NCBI GenBank assembly: GCA_020636905.1
Contig: JACJWX010000009.1
Location: 49,110-113,109, forward strand
Direction of reading: 5' to 3'
Length of the DNA stretch: 64,000 bases
Source of the DNA: Actinomycetota bacterium
GTDB lineage: Bacteria; Actinomycetota; Thermoleophilia; Miltoncostaeales; Miltoncostaeaceae
Each line of letters begins with the position of its first letter. Position 1 is the first letter of the stretch. Positions 10,451-19,744 of the stretch are shown in pieces. The notes under the pieces are model-generated. The model did not search any database. It saw only the letters and a list, made by a program, of their open reading frames with translations, and was not told the DNA's origin. Both the position numbers and the translations under genes were made by a program.

Positions 10451-11170
10451 CTACTTCTTCGTAGCGACCTTGTCGACGGCCTCCGTGATGGGCTCGATGC
10501 CGCCCGTGTACTCGGCGTTCTGGCTTCCACCAGGGCCGGTCACCTGGAAGTGCGGTGTCCCCTGATACTGCGCAGCGGTCGCAGCGTCGTTGTTGGCGAG
10601 CAGCCGCTCGACGACCCCGTTCCCGTCGTATTCCGTGTCCCACTTCGCGGTGTCCGCGCCGACGGCGCCGACCACGCTCCGGACCAGATCGCGGTTCAGC
10701 CACGAATCGTTCTCGTTGCCCTGGTTCCTGAACAGGACCTCGGCGTAGTTCCACATGAGGTTCTGGTCCGCGATGGCCAGTGCGCCGAGGGCCCCGATCT
10801 CGGAGTCGGCGCCCAGGACGCTCGTCCCCTGGTTGGCCTCGGCGCCGAGCAGGATCGGCCGCAACTCCAGCTTGGCGTCGCCCGGCTTGACGTACCGGTC
10901 GATGATCTTCGGCACCAGGTCTTCGGATGCGGCGGCGCACACCGGGCACTTGAAGTCGACGAACTCGACGATGGTGACGGGCGCGTCCGGGTTGCCGAGC
11001 ACCGCGCCGTTCTGCGGAATGTCCTTCAACAACGTCGCCACCTCGGTGGCCGATCCTCCGAGCGCGGACTCGTCCGGCTTGTCGTCCTTGTTGAAGAGCT
11101 GCAGCGACACCAGCCCGACCACCAGGACAAGGGCGATCGCGACGACGCCCCCGATCACGTTCTTCGACAC
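10451..11170 (-). CDS. Membrane-anchored DsbA-like thiol oxidoreductase
   Basis: A 239-residue protein with one N-terminal membrane segment (GGVVAIALVLVVGLVSL) and an extracytoplasmic thioredoxin/DsbA-like domain. The active-site motif is CPVC (Cys75 and Cys78) after TIVEFVDFK. The cis-Pro region is likely YQGTPHFQV near the C-terminus. Proteins of this type (DSBA_2/Thioredoxin_4) catalyse disulfide formation or exchange outside the membrane. The GTG start at 11170 is preceded at good spacing by a strong GGGAGGGGA ribosome site. It is probably monocistronic, facing the two-component pair. Confidence 0.88.
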   Translation of the reverse strand: MSKNVIGGVVAIALVLVVGLVSLQLFNKDDKPDESALGGSATEVATLLKDIPQNGAVLGNPDAPVTIVEFVDFKCPVCAAASEDLVPKIIDRYVKPGDAKLELRPILLGAEANQGTSVLGADSEIGALGALAIADQNLMWNYAEVLFRNQGNENDSWLNRDLVRSVVGAVGADTAKWDTEYDGNGVVERLLANNDAATAAQYQGTPHFQVTGPGGSQNAEYTGGIEPITEAVDKVATKK

Positions 11171-11340
11171 GCAGTCCCCTCCCGAAAACGTCTGACGCGT
11201 GGAGAATGCCAGTCCTCCGCCTCAGACAGAACGCGGTGGGTGGCCAGAGATCGGTTTCTGCGCCGATAGACCGGCGATTCGCGCCGTCGTCGGTGAATCT
11301 GGCGCTCCGTCGCCGTCGCCCCGATGTCCGCGTCGGCCAC

Positions 11341-11346
11341 TACATT
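11341..11346 (+). promoter_or_regulatory. -10 box TACATT of the resection operon
   Basis: TACATT fits TANNNT and ends six bases before the nurA ATG at 11353, so the four-gene nurA-herA-sbcD-sbcC operon is probably transcribed without a leader. No clear -35 box is present. Confidence 0.5.
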
Positions 11347-11352
11347 GGAGTG

Positions 11353-12351
11353 ATGGCGGATCCGCGGCCACAGCTCTTCGTGCACGTCGCCGACCCCGGC
11401 TACGGCCCGGGAGTCGATCCCCGCCCCCGCGAGGGCCAGGCCGACGTCGAGGTTTCGGTCGAACCCGTCGACTGGGCGCCCCTCACCCCGGCACCGCAGC
11501 CCACGAGCGAACTGGTCTTCATCGACGGAACCCAGCAGATCGAAGCGTGGCTCACCGTGACCGATCCGGCCGACGGCCAGCCGATCACCGGCGCCGCCTT
11601 CGCGGTCGCGGCGGGCGCGGTTCGCGCCGGGCACGCACCGCGTGCCGAGATCGTCGACGTGGTGGTGCGCCGGGCCACCATCATCGAGGGGGATCGGCGG
11701 CTGCGACTGCCGGACACCGGCGCCTTCCGCTGGGAAGCGCGGTCCGGGGCGTCGCGCGACCCCAACGCCATCTCGGGACGCATCGGGCAGCTCCGGAGCG
11801 AGCTGGAACTGAAACTCGCCGACCGCTGGTCCGCACCGGACCGACTGCTGGTCCTGGACGGGCGGCTCTCATTCGTGCGCGACGGTCACGGACCCGTGGT
11901 CGGGGCGGTGAAGTCGCATCACACCCTGTATCTGAACGGCGAGCCGGGCGCGGTCGTCGCACGTCTCGCCGTCGGCCAGCGCACCCCGCTGTTCGCCATC
12001 GGCGAGGACCGCTTCTCGTGGTACCAGCGGCTTCCGGGCGTGGGCACCCAGGGCTGGGCCGGAATCCTTCGCGGCGAAACACCCCGCTCCCTCGGGCTGG
12101 AGACCGCCCGACAGCTGGCCGACCGGGCCACGCTCGAACTGCCGCGGTTCGCGGGTCGCGCGCACCGGGATCCACGGGCTCCGCAGAACCTGACGCCGAT
12201 CATGACCCTCGAGTCCAGGCTCCGTCACCGCATGGGCGACCGCGCGCTGGCCCTGCGGGCGGCACGACGCGCCGCGGCGCACGCCGAGCTGGATCACGTC
12301 GGAACCCCGGCGGCGGCGGATTCGCCCGACCGCCTGCACGTCGCCGCATGA
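11353..12351 (+). CDS. nurA: NurA-domain nuclease
   Basis: A 332-residue protein that I assign to the NurA family, the 5'-3' nuclease that works with the HerA translocase in DNA-end resection. The first metal-binding motif is Asp58 in LVFIDGTQQIEAW. The second Asp is Asp169 in LLVLDGRLSF. These are followed by VVGAVKSHHTLYL and RFSWYQRLPG, which correspond to the conserved NurA segments after the LDG motif. The four-base overlap with a HerA-type ATPase, then sbcD and sbcC, strongly supports the call. I use the ATG at 11353 because of the -10 box six bases upstream; an earlier in-frame start would lie in low-complexity non-family sequence. Confidence 0.82.
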   Translation: MADPRPQLFVHVADPGYGPGVDPRPREGQADVEVSVEPVDWAPLTPAPQPTSELVFIDGTQQIEAWLTVTDPADGQPITGAAFAVAAGAVRAGHAPRAEIVDVVVRRATIIEGDRRLRLPDTGAFRWEARSGASRDPNAISGRIGQLRSELELKLADRWSAPDRLLVLDGRLSFVRDGHGPVVGAVKSHHTLYLNGEPGAVVARLAVGQRTPLFAIGEDRFSWYQRLPGVGTQGWAGILRGETPRSLGLETARQLADRATLELPRFAGRAHRDPRAPQNLTPIMTLESRLRHRMGDRALALRAARRAAAHAELDHVGTPAAADSPDRLHVAA

Positions 12352-14102
12352 CGCCGACCGACGACCTGGGGGTGGTGCTGGGTCACCAGGCCACCAGCAG
12401 CCAGTCGTACCTGATCGGCATCGATGACGCGGCGTCGGTCGAGGTCGACGACCTCGTCGCGGTCACCACCGAGGATCCCGCCGGACCGGTCACCACGTAC
12501 GGCATCGTGACCGAGGCCTTCGCCCAGCTCGAGGGGGCGTCACTTCCCAGCGACACCCAGGCCTACACCGAGGGCAGCATGCCCGCCCAGCTGGTGCGCA
12601 CGGCCGAAGTGCAGGTGGTGCGCGTGGACCCGGAACGCTGGATCGCCCCGCATCCGGGCCAGGCGGTGCGGCGCGCCCGCGACGCCGAACGCGAACGCGC
12701 CCTCTACGAGGACACCATGACGCGCACGCTCGCGCTCGGACTCGGCCGGGACCGCCTCCCCATCCGCCTGGACCTCGACTTCCTGGACGGCACCAAGGGC
12801 GGCCACGTGTCGATCAGCGGCATCAGCGGCGTCGCGACCAAGACCTCGACGGCGCTCGCCCTGGTGCGCCTGCTGCTCGCCCACCCCGAGATGCGGCGGC
12901 GGGTCCGGGTGCTGATCTTCAACGTCAAGGGCGAGGACCTGCTGCACATCGACCGGGACAATCGCCGGTACGCCGAGCGCGCCAACCGCGCCGAGCTCGA
13001 CCGCCAGTGGGCCGACCTGGGGCTGGAGTCACCGGGCGGGTTCCCCGACGTGGGGTTCTGGGCACCGCCGCGGGCGAGTGGCGGGGGCCTTCCCGACTGC
13101 GAGTCGCGCCTCGAGGACGTCCGCGTGTTCGGGTGGACGCCGTGGCGATTCGTCATCGAAGGGCTGCTGCGGTTCTGCTTCGCCGATGCCAGCGACATGC
13201 GCAGCCAGCTCAGCTTCGTCGAGGAGCGCGTGCGTGGCGAACTGCTCCGGCGCGCGGTCCCGGTCGTGGACCATCCCGGCGCGGTGGGACTCATGCCCGG
13301 GCCGGTCGGCGGGGATCCCGAACGCCGGGAGCCGCGCCTGCCGGGCGATCTCGGATCGCCGGTGTTCGAGGACCTCGACGGACTGGTCGACTGGCTGGTG
13401 GAGCTGCTGAGCGACGACGAGCTGATCCGCAGCGGCCAGGCTCGTCCCTGGGTGGGCAATGCCGCCGCCGGCACCATCGGGGCGTTCACCCGACGCCTGC
13501 AGTCCGCGGCATCGCGCCTGCGCGGGCTCGTTCGCGCCGACGCCATCCCCATCCCGCGCGGCGAGGCCGCACGCGACGAGCCCCCGGTGGCGGTGGTGCA
13601 CCTGACGCGCCTGCACGACTTCGCGCAGCGGTTCGTGGTGGGGACGCTGCTCGCGCAGACCTTCGCGGCCAAGGAACGGGGAAGCCGCGACCCCATCGAA
13701 TTCGTGGTGCTCGACGAGCTGAACAAGTACGCCCCCAGAGACGGCGACTCCCCCATCAAGGACACGCTCATCGACATCGCCCAGCGCGGGCGGTCGCTCG
13801 GCGTGATCCTGATCGGCGCTCAGCAGCAGGCGTCGCTCGTGGCGCCGGAGGTCACCCAGAACGCGGCCATCCGGATCACCGGCCGCCTCGATCCGGCGGA
13901 AGCCGAGCGCAGCGAGTACGGGTGGTTGAGCCCGGCGGCGCGGGCGCGGGCGCGCCTGCTGATGCAGGGCCGCGTGCTGATCAGCCAGCCCAGCGTCCCC
14001 GCCCCGCTGGCCGTCGAGGTTCCCTTCCCGCCCTGGGCGACGGCCTCGAGCGAGGTGGCGAGCACGGAGCGCGCGCAGGACGCGATCTCCCGCTTCGGCT
14101 GA
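12348..14102 (+). CDS. herA: HerA-type DNA translocase ATPase
   Basis: A 584-residue FtsK/HerA-superfamily ATPase. An N-terminal beta-barrel (HAS-barrel-like, about 1-110) precedes the ATPase core. The Walker A loop is variant, GISGVATKT at residues 158-166, with Lys165 and Thr166 kept but the central Gly-rich pattern altered. Walker B is FVVLDELNKYAP, with Asp456 and Glu457. A sensor-like GVILIGAQQQAS and the conserved NAAIRITGRLD follow. HerA forms a hexameric ring that pumps DNA to NurA. Its ATG overlaps the nurA stop, and sbcD begins six bases after its own stop. The long insert at about 220-370 is not recognisable by eye. Confidence 0.87.
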   Translation: MTPTDDLGVVLGHQATSSQSYLIGIDDAASVEVDDLVAVTTEDPAGPVTTYGIVTEAFAQLEGASLPSDTQAYTEGSMPAQLVRTAEVQVVRVDPERWIAPHPGQAVRRARDAERERALYEDTMTRTLALGLGRDRLPIRLDLDFLDGTKGGHVSISGISGVATKTSTALALVRLLLAHPEMRRRVRVLIFNVKGEDLLHIDRDNRRYAERANRAELDRQWADLGLESPGGFPDVGFWAPPRASGGGLPDCESRLEDVRVFGWTPWRFVIEGLLRFCFADASDMRSQLSFVEERVRGELLRRAVPVVDHPGAVGLMPGPVGGDPERREPRLPGDLGSPVFEDLDGLVDWLVELLSDDELIRSGQARPWVGNAAAGTIGAFTRRLQSAASRLRGLVRADAIPIPRGEAARDEPPVAVVHLTRLHDFAQRFVVGTLLAQTFAAKERGSRDPIEFVVLDELNKYAPRDGDSPIKDTLIDIAQRGRSLGVILIGAQQQASLVAPEVTQNAAIRITGRLDPAEAERSEYGWLSPAARARARLLMQGRVLISQPSVPAPLAVEVPFPPWATASSEVASTERAQDAISRFG

Positions 14103-14108
14103 TCGCCG

Positions 14109-15275
14109 ATGCGGCTGCTCCACACCGCCGACTGGCACCTGGGGAAACGCCTCTACGGCCTCGACCGGCGAGACGAGCTGCGCGCGGCGCTCGAGGAACT
14201 CGCGCGGATCGCCGCTGACGAAGCCGTCGACGCGGTCGTCATCGCCGGTGACATGATCGACCGCAGGGTCACGGACGCCGAACCCATCGGCGATGCGCTC
14301 GAGGCGATGGAGCGGTTCGCCGCGGTCGCGCCGGTGATCATCGTGGCGGGCAACCACGACGACCCCGTGCTCTGGACGGCCCTCGCCCCGTATCTCGCGA
14401 TGCGCGGAGTGACCATGCTGGGGCGACCGGCCGAACCGGCGCGTGCGATCACGACGGTCGCCACCGGTGCAGGTCCGCTGCACGTCGGAATGCTGCCCTG
14501 GCCGGACCCGGCACGGCTCGGCGCCGACGTCGGGGCCACGGCGCAGGCCACGAAAGCGACGTACGCCGACATGGTGCGCGACATCATCGCCCTCTACGCG
14601 GAGGAACTCCGCCAGCGACGGATGCGCGAGGGTGGCGCGGCGATCCTGGCCGGGCATCTCATGGTCGATGGCGCGCTCTCCGGGGGCGGTGAACGCGAGA
14701 TGACCATGGGCATCACCTACGCCATCTCCCCGCAGACGCTTCCGGCCGACCTCGACTACATCGCCCTGGGACACGTCCATCGCCCGCAGGCGGTACCCCG
14801 CACCGCCTCGCCCGCGCGGTACTCCGGCTCGCCGATCGCGCTCGATTTCAGCGAGGACAACCACGCCAAGACGGCGTCGATCGTCACGATCACCCCCGAG
14901 CGCACAACGGTCACCGAGATTCCGCTGTCGGCGGGTCGCCCGCTGGCGCGGATCCGTGGTTCGCTCGACGAACTCGGCGAACTGGCCGCCGGCCACCCCG
15001 AGGCCCGGTTCCTGGTGGAGGTCGATCTCGAGGTCCCGGTGCTCGACCTTGTGCGGGCGGTCCGCGAGATCGTCCCCGATGCCATCCGCGTGGAACCCCG
15101 CTATCCGCCGGCGCCCATCACGACCGACGGCGAGGCGTCCGTCGACGCGCCCATCCAGGATCTGGCCGAGGCGTACGCGACCTGGTACTCGACCCTCGAC
15201 CGGGTGCTGCCCGATGCGCAGCTGGAGGCCTTCCGCGAGGCCCTCTCCGCCACCGAGCACGAGGCCGGCGAATGA
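14109..15275 (+). CDS. sbcD: Exonuclease subunit SbcD (Mre11 homologue)
   Basis: A 388-residue calcineurin-like phosphoesterase nuclease that pairs with SbcC. All metal-binding motifs are visible in order: HTADWHLGKR, VVIAGDMID, IVAGNHDDP, ILAGHLMVDG and YIALGHVHRPQ. The C-terminal capping region is present, so the length is typical of bacterial SbcD. Its stop overlaps the sbcC ATG. In the context of NurA and HerA it is the Mre11 part of an Mre11-Rad50-HerA-NurA set, which processes double-strand ends and hairpins. Confidence 0.95.
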   Translation: MRLLHTADWHLGKRLYGLDRRDELRAALEELARIAADEAVDAVVIAGDMIDRRVTDAEPIGDALEAMERFAAVAPVIIVAGNHDDPVLWTALAPYLAMRGVTMLGRPAEPARAITTVATGAGPLHVGMLPWPDPARLGADVGATAQATKATYADMVRDIIALYAEELRQRRMREGGAAILAGHLMVDGALSGGGEREMTMGITYAISPQTLPADLDYIALGHVHRPQAVPRTASPARYSGSPIALDFSEDNHAKTASIVTITPERTTVTEIPLSAGRPLARIRGSLDELGELAAGHPEARFLVEVDLEVPVLDLVRAVREIVPDAIRVEPRYPPAPITTDGEASVDAPIQDLAEAYATWYSTLDRVLPDAQLEAFREALSATEHEAGE

Positions 15276-17989
15276 GGCCCCTGGAACTGGAGCTGGTGGC
15301 GTTCCGGTCGTACGACCGGGCGACGGTGGACTGGCGACCGCACGATCTGGTGGTCATCGCCGGCGACACCGGCGCCGGAAAGAGTTCGCTCCTGGACGCG
15401 ATCTCCTTCGCGCTGTTCGGCAAGACCCCCGAGCTCGGACGCTCCACCGAACTGCTCACGCTGGGCCACGCCCACGGCGAGGTGCGTCTGACCTTCGCCC
15501 TGGGAGACGCCCACTGGCGGGTCACCCGCCGCTACGGCAAGGACGCCCCGGACCCCGCGCTGCTGCTGGAACGTCTCGACGGGGATGGCGGCTCCGTCCG
15601 CGACACGTACGGCGACCATGTCGATGATCGGCTGCGGGAGCTCATCGGGCTGAGCTTCGAGGCGTTCACCAGCGCGGTGTTGCTCGCCCAGGGCCGCTTC
15701 GCCCAGTTCCTCGCCGCGGCGCCGCGGGAACGCGACCGGATCCTGCGCGAGCTGTTCGGCGTCCGCTCCCTGGAAGCGGCACGGCAGGCGGCACTGCGAC
15801 GCGCGGACGGCCTCCGCGAGCGCGCGGCGGGCCTCAGGCACGCGGTGTCGGCACTTCCCGACCATTCGCCGCGGCGCTGGTGGTCCACCGCCCGGTCGCT
15901 GAGGGACGCCGCGGCGGCGAGTGCCGCCCTGCGCGGACTGATCCCGCTCGCCGAGACGATCGAGACCCTCAGCGCGGATGTGGCCGCCGCCGCCGAGCGC
16001 GCCGCCGCGGCCGGTGCCCTGGCGGCCGCCCTACCCGACGCCGACGAACGCGAACGGCTGCGCCTGGCCCACTCGGACGCACGGACCGCACGGGCGGCGG
16101 CGCTCGCCACACAGGAGACCGCGGCGCGCGACCACGACGCGGCGGCCGCGGCGCGAGACCTGGTGCGGCTGCGCCACGACGGCGATGCCGCGACCCTGGC
16201 GGGGCTGGCCGAGGTGGCCGCGGCAGTGGCCGCCCGAGCAAAGGCGGTTCCGGAGCTTCGGGCAACCGAGACCACCACGCGTGACGCGCTCGTGGCGCAG
16301 GAGGCCGACCTGGCGTCGGCGCAGGCGACGCTGACCGAGCTGGCCGGCGCCCATGAGGCCGCCCGCGTCGAGCTCGGGCGTCTGGAGGCCACCCGCGACC
16401 GGGTGCGCACGCGAGATCGGATGCAGGAACGGCTCCAGGAGCTGACGTCAGCCCGTGACACCGCAATCGCCGCGCACGAGCAGGCGACGGCGGCGGTGTC
16501 GGCCGCCCAGGGGGAGCTCGACGACGCGCTCCTCCACGATCGCGCCATCGCACTCCGTGCCGAGCTCTCGGCGGGAGACCGGTGCCCGGTGTGTGGAGGC
16601 ACCGTCGGTGACCATTCGCCGGACACCGCCGTCGATCTCGTCGCGACGCGGCAGCGCCTCGCCGCGGCGCAGCAGCGCGAGCGCGACGCCGCCCGGCACC
16701 GCTCCGACAGCGCGGCCGCCGTCGACGAAGCCAGGCGGGCCCTCACCGACGCCGCCGCGGAGCTCGAAGGGGTCGAGGTTCCTGACGAGGAGGCGATCGC
16801 GGCCGCGGCCGCTCGGCGGTCGGCCGTGGACGCCGAACGCGCGTCGGCCGACGGCCATCTCCGGGTGCAGACTGACCGGGTGGGCCAGACGCGTGGCGAG
16901 CTGCGGCAGATCGAGGCCCGGCTCCAGGACCTCGATTCGGCGCTCGTGGCGGACCGGGCACGCCTCGGACGGTGGTCGGCCGTCCCCGACGCGGGCGCCG
17001 CCATCGCCGCCGCGCTCGCAGAGGTCCAGGTGGCCGAGGCGGGAGCCGCCGACAGCGCCGCCACGCTTCGGGCCGCCGAAGCCGAGCTCGCCCGGACGAC
17101 CGAGTCGCTCCACCGCATCGAGCAGCGCCTGGGCGCCGATCTGCGCGTGTCGGTCGCCACCGCCATCGACCGGCTGGGCATCGACACGCCGGTCGCCAGG
17201 GATCTGGAGGAGCTGCTGACGCAGGCCGAGCGGGTCCGGGCGGCGGCCTCGGAGGTCGAGCGGTCCATGGCGGCCGAATCCGCGCACCGGCGAGCGCTCG
17301 CGGACGGAGCCGCGGCGGAGTTCGCCACCCGGGCCGCGCCGCTCGGCGTCGACGGGGTCGCGGCACTCTCGGCCGCGGTGGCCGCCCGTGAAGATGCTTC
17401 GCGGACGGCGAGAGAACGGTTGCGAGGCATCGTCGACGCCGCCGCCGCCGCGCGCGGCCTGGTCGACCAGGCCGCCGCGGCCGACGCGGCGGCGGCGGTC
17501 CATGGCGCCGTGGCGAAGGATCTCCAGGCGAACGGATTCCCGCGCTTCGTGCTCGGCCGGTTCCGTGAGCGGCTCGCCTCGGGCGCCTCCGCCCGGCTGC
17601 AGGAACTCTCCGCGGGCGCATACCGGTTCGCGGGTCGGGAGCCGGATCCACTGCGCGTGGTCGACGTTCGCCGTGGAGAGCGTGCGCGAAGCGCCGCCAC
17701 CCTCTCGGGCGGTGAACGCTTTCTGGCGAGCCTCTCGCTGGCGCTCGGCCTGTCCGACATCGCGGCCGAGTCGGGTGGCCGACTGGAGTGCCTCTTCCTC
17801 GACGAAGGCTTTTCGACCCTGGACGCCGAGTCGCTCGAGCAGGCGCTGGCCGGTGTGGAACGACTCGCCGGCGACGGGCGTCTGATCGCGGTCATCACGC
17901 ACCTCCCGGGGGTGGCCGGCAGGCTGGGGTCGACCATCCGCGTGCTCAGGGGGCCCGACGGGACGAGCCGACTCGCCGACGCCGGGTGA
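15272..17989 (+). CDS. sbcC: Exonuclease subunit SbcC (Rad50 homologue)
   Basis: A 905-residue SMC-like ATPase. The N-terminal Walker A is GDTGAGKSSLLDAIS. Two long Ala/Arg/Glu-rich coiled coils flank the zinc hook, whose CPVC has Cys438 and Cys441. The C-terminal lobe has the ABC signature LSGGERFLASLSLALGLS and Walker B with the D-loop, CLFLDEGFSTLD. SbcC tethers DNA and gates the SbcD nuclease. The length is at the short end for the family because the coiled coils are moderate. It is the last gene of the operon and is followed at once by a strong hairpin. Confidence 0.95.
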   Translation: MRPLELELVAFRSYDRATVDWRPHDLVVIAGDTGAGKSSLLDAISFALFGKTPELGRSTELLTLGHAHGEVRLTFALGDAHWRVTRRYGKDAPDPALLLERLDGDGGSVRDTYGDHVDDRLRELIGLSFEAFTSAVLLAQGRFAQFLAAAPRERDRILRELFGVRSLEAARQAALRRADGLRERAAGLRHAVSALPDHSPRRWWSTARSLRDAAAASAALRGLIPLAETIETLSADVAAAAERAAAAGALAAALPDADERERLRLAHSDARTARAAALATQETAARDHDAAAAARDLVRLRHDGDAATLAGLAEVAAAVAARAKAVPELRATETTTRDALVAQEADLASAQATLTELAGAHEAARVELGRLEATRDRVRTRDRMQERLQELTSARDTAIAAHEQATAAVSAAQGELDDALLHDRAIALRAELSAGDRCPVCGGTVGDHSPDTAVDLVATRQRLAAAQQRERDAARHRSDSAAAVDEARRALTDAAAELEGVEVPDEEAIAAAAARRSAVDAERASADGHLRVQTDRVGQTRGELRQIEARLQDLDSALVADRARLGRWSAVPDAGAAIAAALAEVQVAEAGAADSAATLRAAEAELARTTESLHRIEQRLGADLRVSVATAIDRLGIDTPVARDLEELLTQAERVRAAASEVERSMAAESAHRRALADGAAAEFATRAAPLGVDGVAALSAAVAAREDASRTARERLRGIVDAAAAARGLVDQAAAADAAAAVHGAVAKDLQANGFPRFVLGRFRERLASGASARLQELSAGAYRFAGREPDPLRVVDVRRGERARSAATLSGGERFLASLSLALGLSDIAAESGGRLECLFLDEGFSTLDAESLEQALAGVERLAGDGRLIAVITHLPGVAGRLGSTIRVLRGPDGTSRLADAG

Positions 17990-17996
17990 CCAGGGC

Positions 17997-18026
17997 CCGT
18001 CCCGCCGGCACGAGCCGGCGGGACGG
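17997..18026. terminator. Hairpin terminator after sbcC
   Basis: A perfect 12-bp stem (CCGTCCCGCCGG and its complement) with a 6-base loop lies between sbcC and the convergent heme-copper operon. It has no T-tract and probably serves both strands. Confidence 0.75.
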
Positions 18027-18042
18027 AACGCCCGATGTCAGG

Positions 18043-19743
18043 TCAATGGGCCGTCCGCGCCGCGGGTGCCGGCGCCGGAGCGGCCGGGAGCAGCAGCGTG
18101 GAGTCGAGCTTCGAGGGCCGGAAGATCCCGATCGCCCCACGGAGCCCGACGGTCATGACGATGTTGAACAGGAACGCGGCGAAGGCGGCGATGAGCAGTG
18201 CACCGCAGACGCCGGCCAGGATCATGTAGGGGAGGAACTCGTCACCGGTGTAGATGGTGCGGCGAAGCATCCCCTGCAGTCCCGCCATGCCCATGAACGC
18301 GCCCATGCCGACACCACCCACGAGGTGCGCCCAGAAGTGGAAGTTCGCCAGCTTCTGGCTGTAGAGCGTGGCACCGTTCGTGAGGGTCGGCAGCAGCAGG
18401 TAGATGGCCGAATAGAGCGTCATCGTGAGTCCCACGAGGATCGCGACGTGCACGTGCGGACCGACGATCCACTGGGTGTTGTGCAGGATCCGGTTGAGGC
18501 CGATGTCCGCCTGGATGATCCCGGCGGGCACCGCGAGACCGAAGCCCAGCAGGCCGCCGAGCAGGAACTTCAGCTCGTTGGTCATCTTCAGGGGCCGCGC
18601 GCTCCACAGCGTGGCGAGCGTGATGAAGAACGCGAGTCCCTGGGTGACCAGCTCGAACGCGGTCACCAGTTCACCCGAGACGATCTTCAACATGACCGGC
18701 TGCGCCTGATCCGACAGCAGGTGGTGTGACCACACGGTCCAGGACACGACCAGTTCCACCAGCAGCGCGGCCCGCGCGATGTTCTGCATGAAGAGCGGCT
18801 TTCCGGTGATCATGGTCGCGATCAGGTACCAGGTGCCCGCGACGAAGATGAGGACCAGCCCGTCGGCGATGAGGTCGAGCCCCCACCAGAACCAGTTCTT
18901 GTAGAGCAGGGCGTCGACCGAGGTGTTCGCAAGCGACCTCCCGATGAGGTCGGCCACCATGAACACCAGGATCAGCACCCCGGTGAACAGGATGATGATG
19001 GTGTTGAAGGCCATGTCCACCGTGCCGCGTGCGATCGCGGCGACGGGCAACGACACCGCGTGCTCCGCGCGGCGTTCCCTGCTCCGGAACAGGTTCGCGA
19101 CCCCCGTGATTCCCAGGGCCGAACGGATGGCGACCCCGCCAGATGCGACGGGCTCGGTCGCCGCGGCCGGTCGGTAGACGATCGTGGCGAAGATGTTCGT
19201 GATGAAGCACGCCGTACCCAGCATCACCAGAGCGATTCCCGTGATGAAGATGGCGCCGCCCAGCGGGTGGTACTGGGTGAAGTCGGCGGGCAGCGGCCAG
19301 TAGAGCGTGTAGAGCGGCGCGTAGTGGGTGATGAAGCCGTCGAGCCAGAACGTGAACGTCCCGACGACGATCAGCCACAGGTTCCAGTGCGCAAGCCGCA
19401 GGTTCCACAGCGGCTTGTTCATCAGGAGCGGCACCACGAACAGGAACGCTCCCATGACGATCAGGTACGTGGATCCGAAGATGCCGACGAGGGGATGCAC
19501 GGTCAGCATCCCGAAGTAGTGCTTCGTGTCGATCAGGGGGACCGGCTCGATGGCGTAGATCCGCATGATCATGCCCTCGATCGCCGCGAAGCCGTAGAAG
19601 ACGAGCCCGAGGATCACGAACCGCAGCACGAGCTTCTGCATGGTCGTGAGCGACGAGGGGTGGAACGCCTTCCCGGTACCGTGCAACAGCGTTTCCCGGA
19701 AGGACATCCGCGACCGATCGAGTGCCGCGTCGTTGGTCGCCAC
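18043..19743 (-). CDS. Heme-copper enzyme subunit I (oxidase / NO-reductase family)
   Basis: A polytopic protein of about 566 residues with at least 12 membrane helices, related to catalytic subunit I of B-type oxidases and NO reductases. A low-spin heme His is visible in MLTVHPLVGIFGS, the CuB pair in WTVWSHHLLSDQ, and the two heme His in IVGPHVHVAILVG. The helix VI position that in ba3 oxidase reads GHPIVY is occupied here by GLDLIAD, so the third CuB His and the catalytic Tyr both appear replaced, possibly by Asp. This makes ordinary O2 reduction doubtful. I prefer the GTG at 19743, one base after the subunit II stop; a GTG at 19761 is also possible. The helix VI alignment is by eye. Confidence 0.8.
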   Translation of the reverse strand: MATNDAALDRSRMSFRETLLHGTGKAFHPSSLTTMQKLVLRFVILGLVFYGFAAIEGMIMRIYAIEPVPLIDTKHYFGMLTVHPLVGIFGSTYLIVMGAFLFVVPLLMNKPLWNLRLAHWNLWLIVVGTFTFWLDGFITHYAPLYTLYWPLPADFTQYHPLGGAIFITGIALVMLGTACFITNIFATIVYRPAAATEPVASGGVAIRSALGITGVANLFRSRERRAEHAVSLPVAAIARGTVDMAFNTIIILFTGVLILVFMVADLIGRSLANTSVDALLYKNWFWWGLDLIADGLVLIFVAGTWYLIATMITGKPLFMQNIARAALLVELVVSWTVWSHHLLSDQAQPVMLKIVSGELVTAFELVTQGLAFFITLATLWSARPLKMTNELKFLLGGLLGFGLAVPAGIIQADIGLNRILHNTQWIVGPHVHVAILVGLTMTLYSAIYLLLPTLTNGATLYSQKLANFHFWAHLVGGVGMGAFMGMAGLQGMLRRTIYTGDEFLPYMILAGVCGALLIAAFAAFLFNIVMTVGLRGAIGIFRPSKLDSTLLLPAAPAPAPAARTAH

Positions 19744-19744
19744 C

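Noticed and set aside
9779..11170. DosR/DevS-type dormancy system with a heme sensor
   Set aside because: The kinase has GAF domains and the right partner, but no heme-ligand His can be assigned by eye and no dormancy genes are nearby, so I kept a general annotation.
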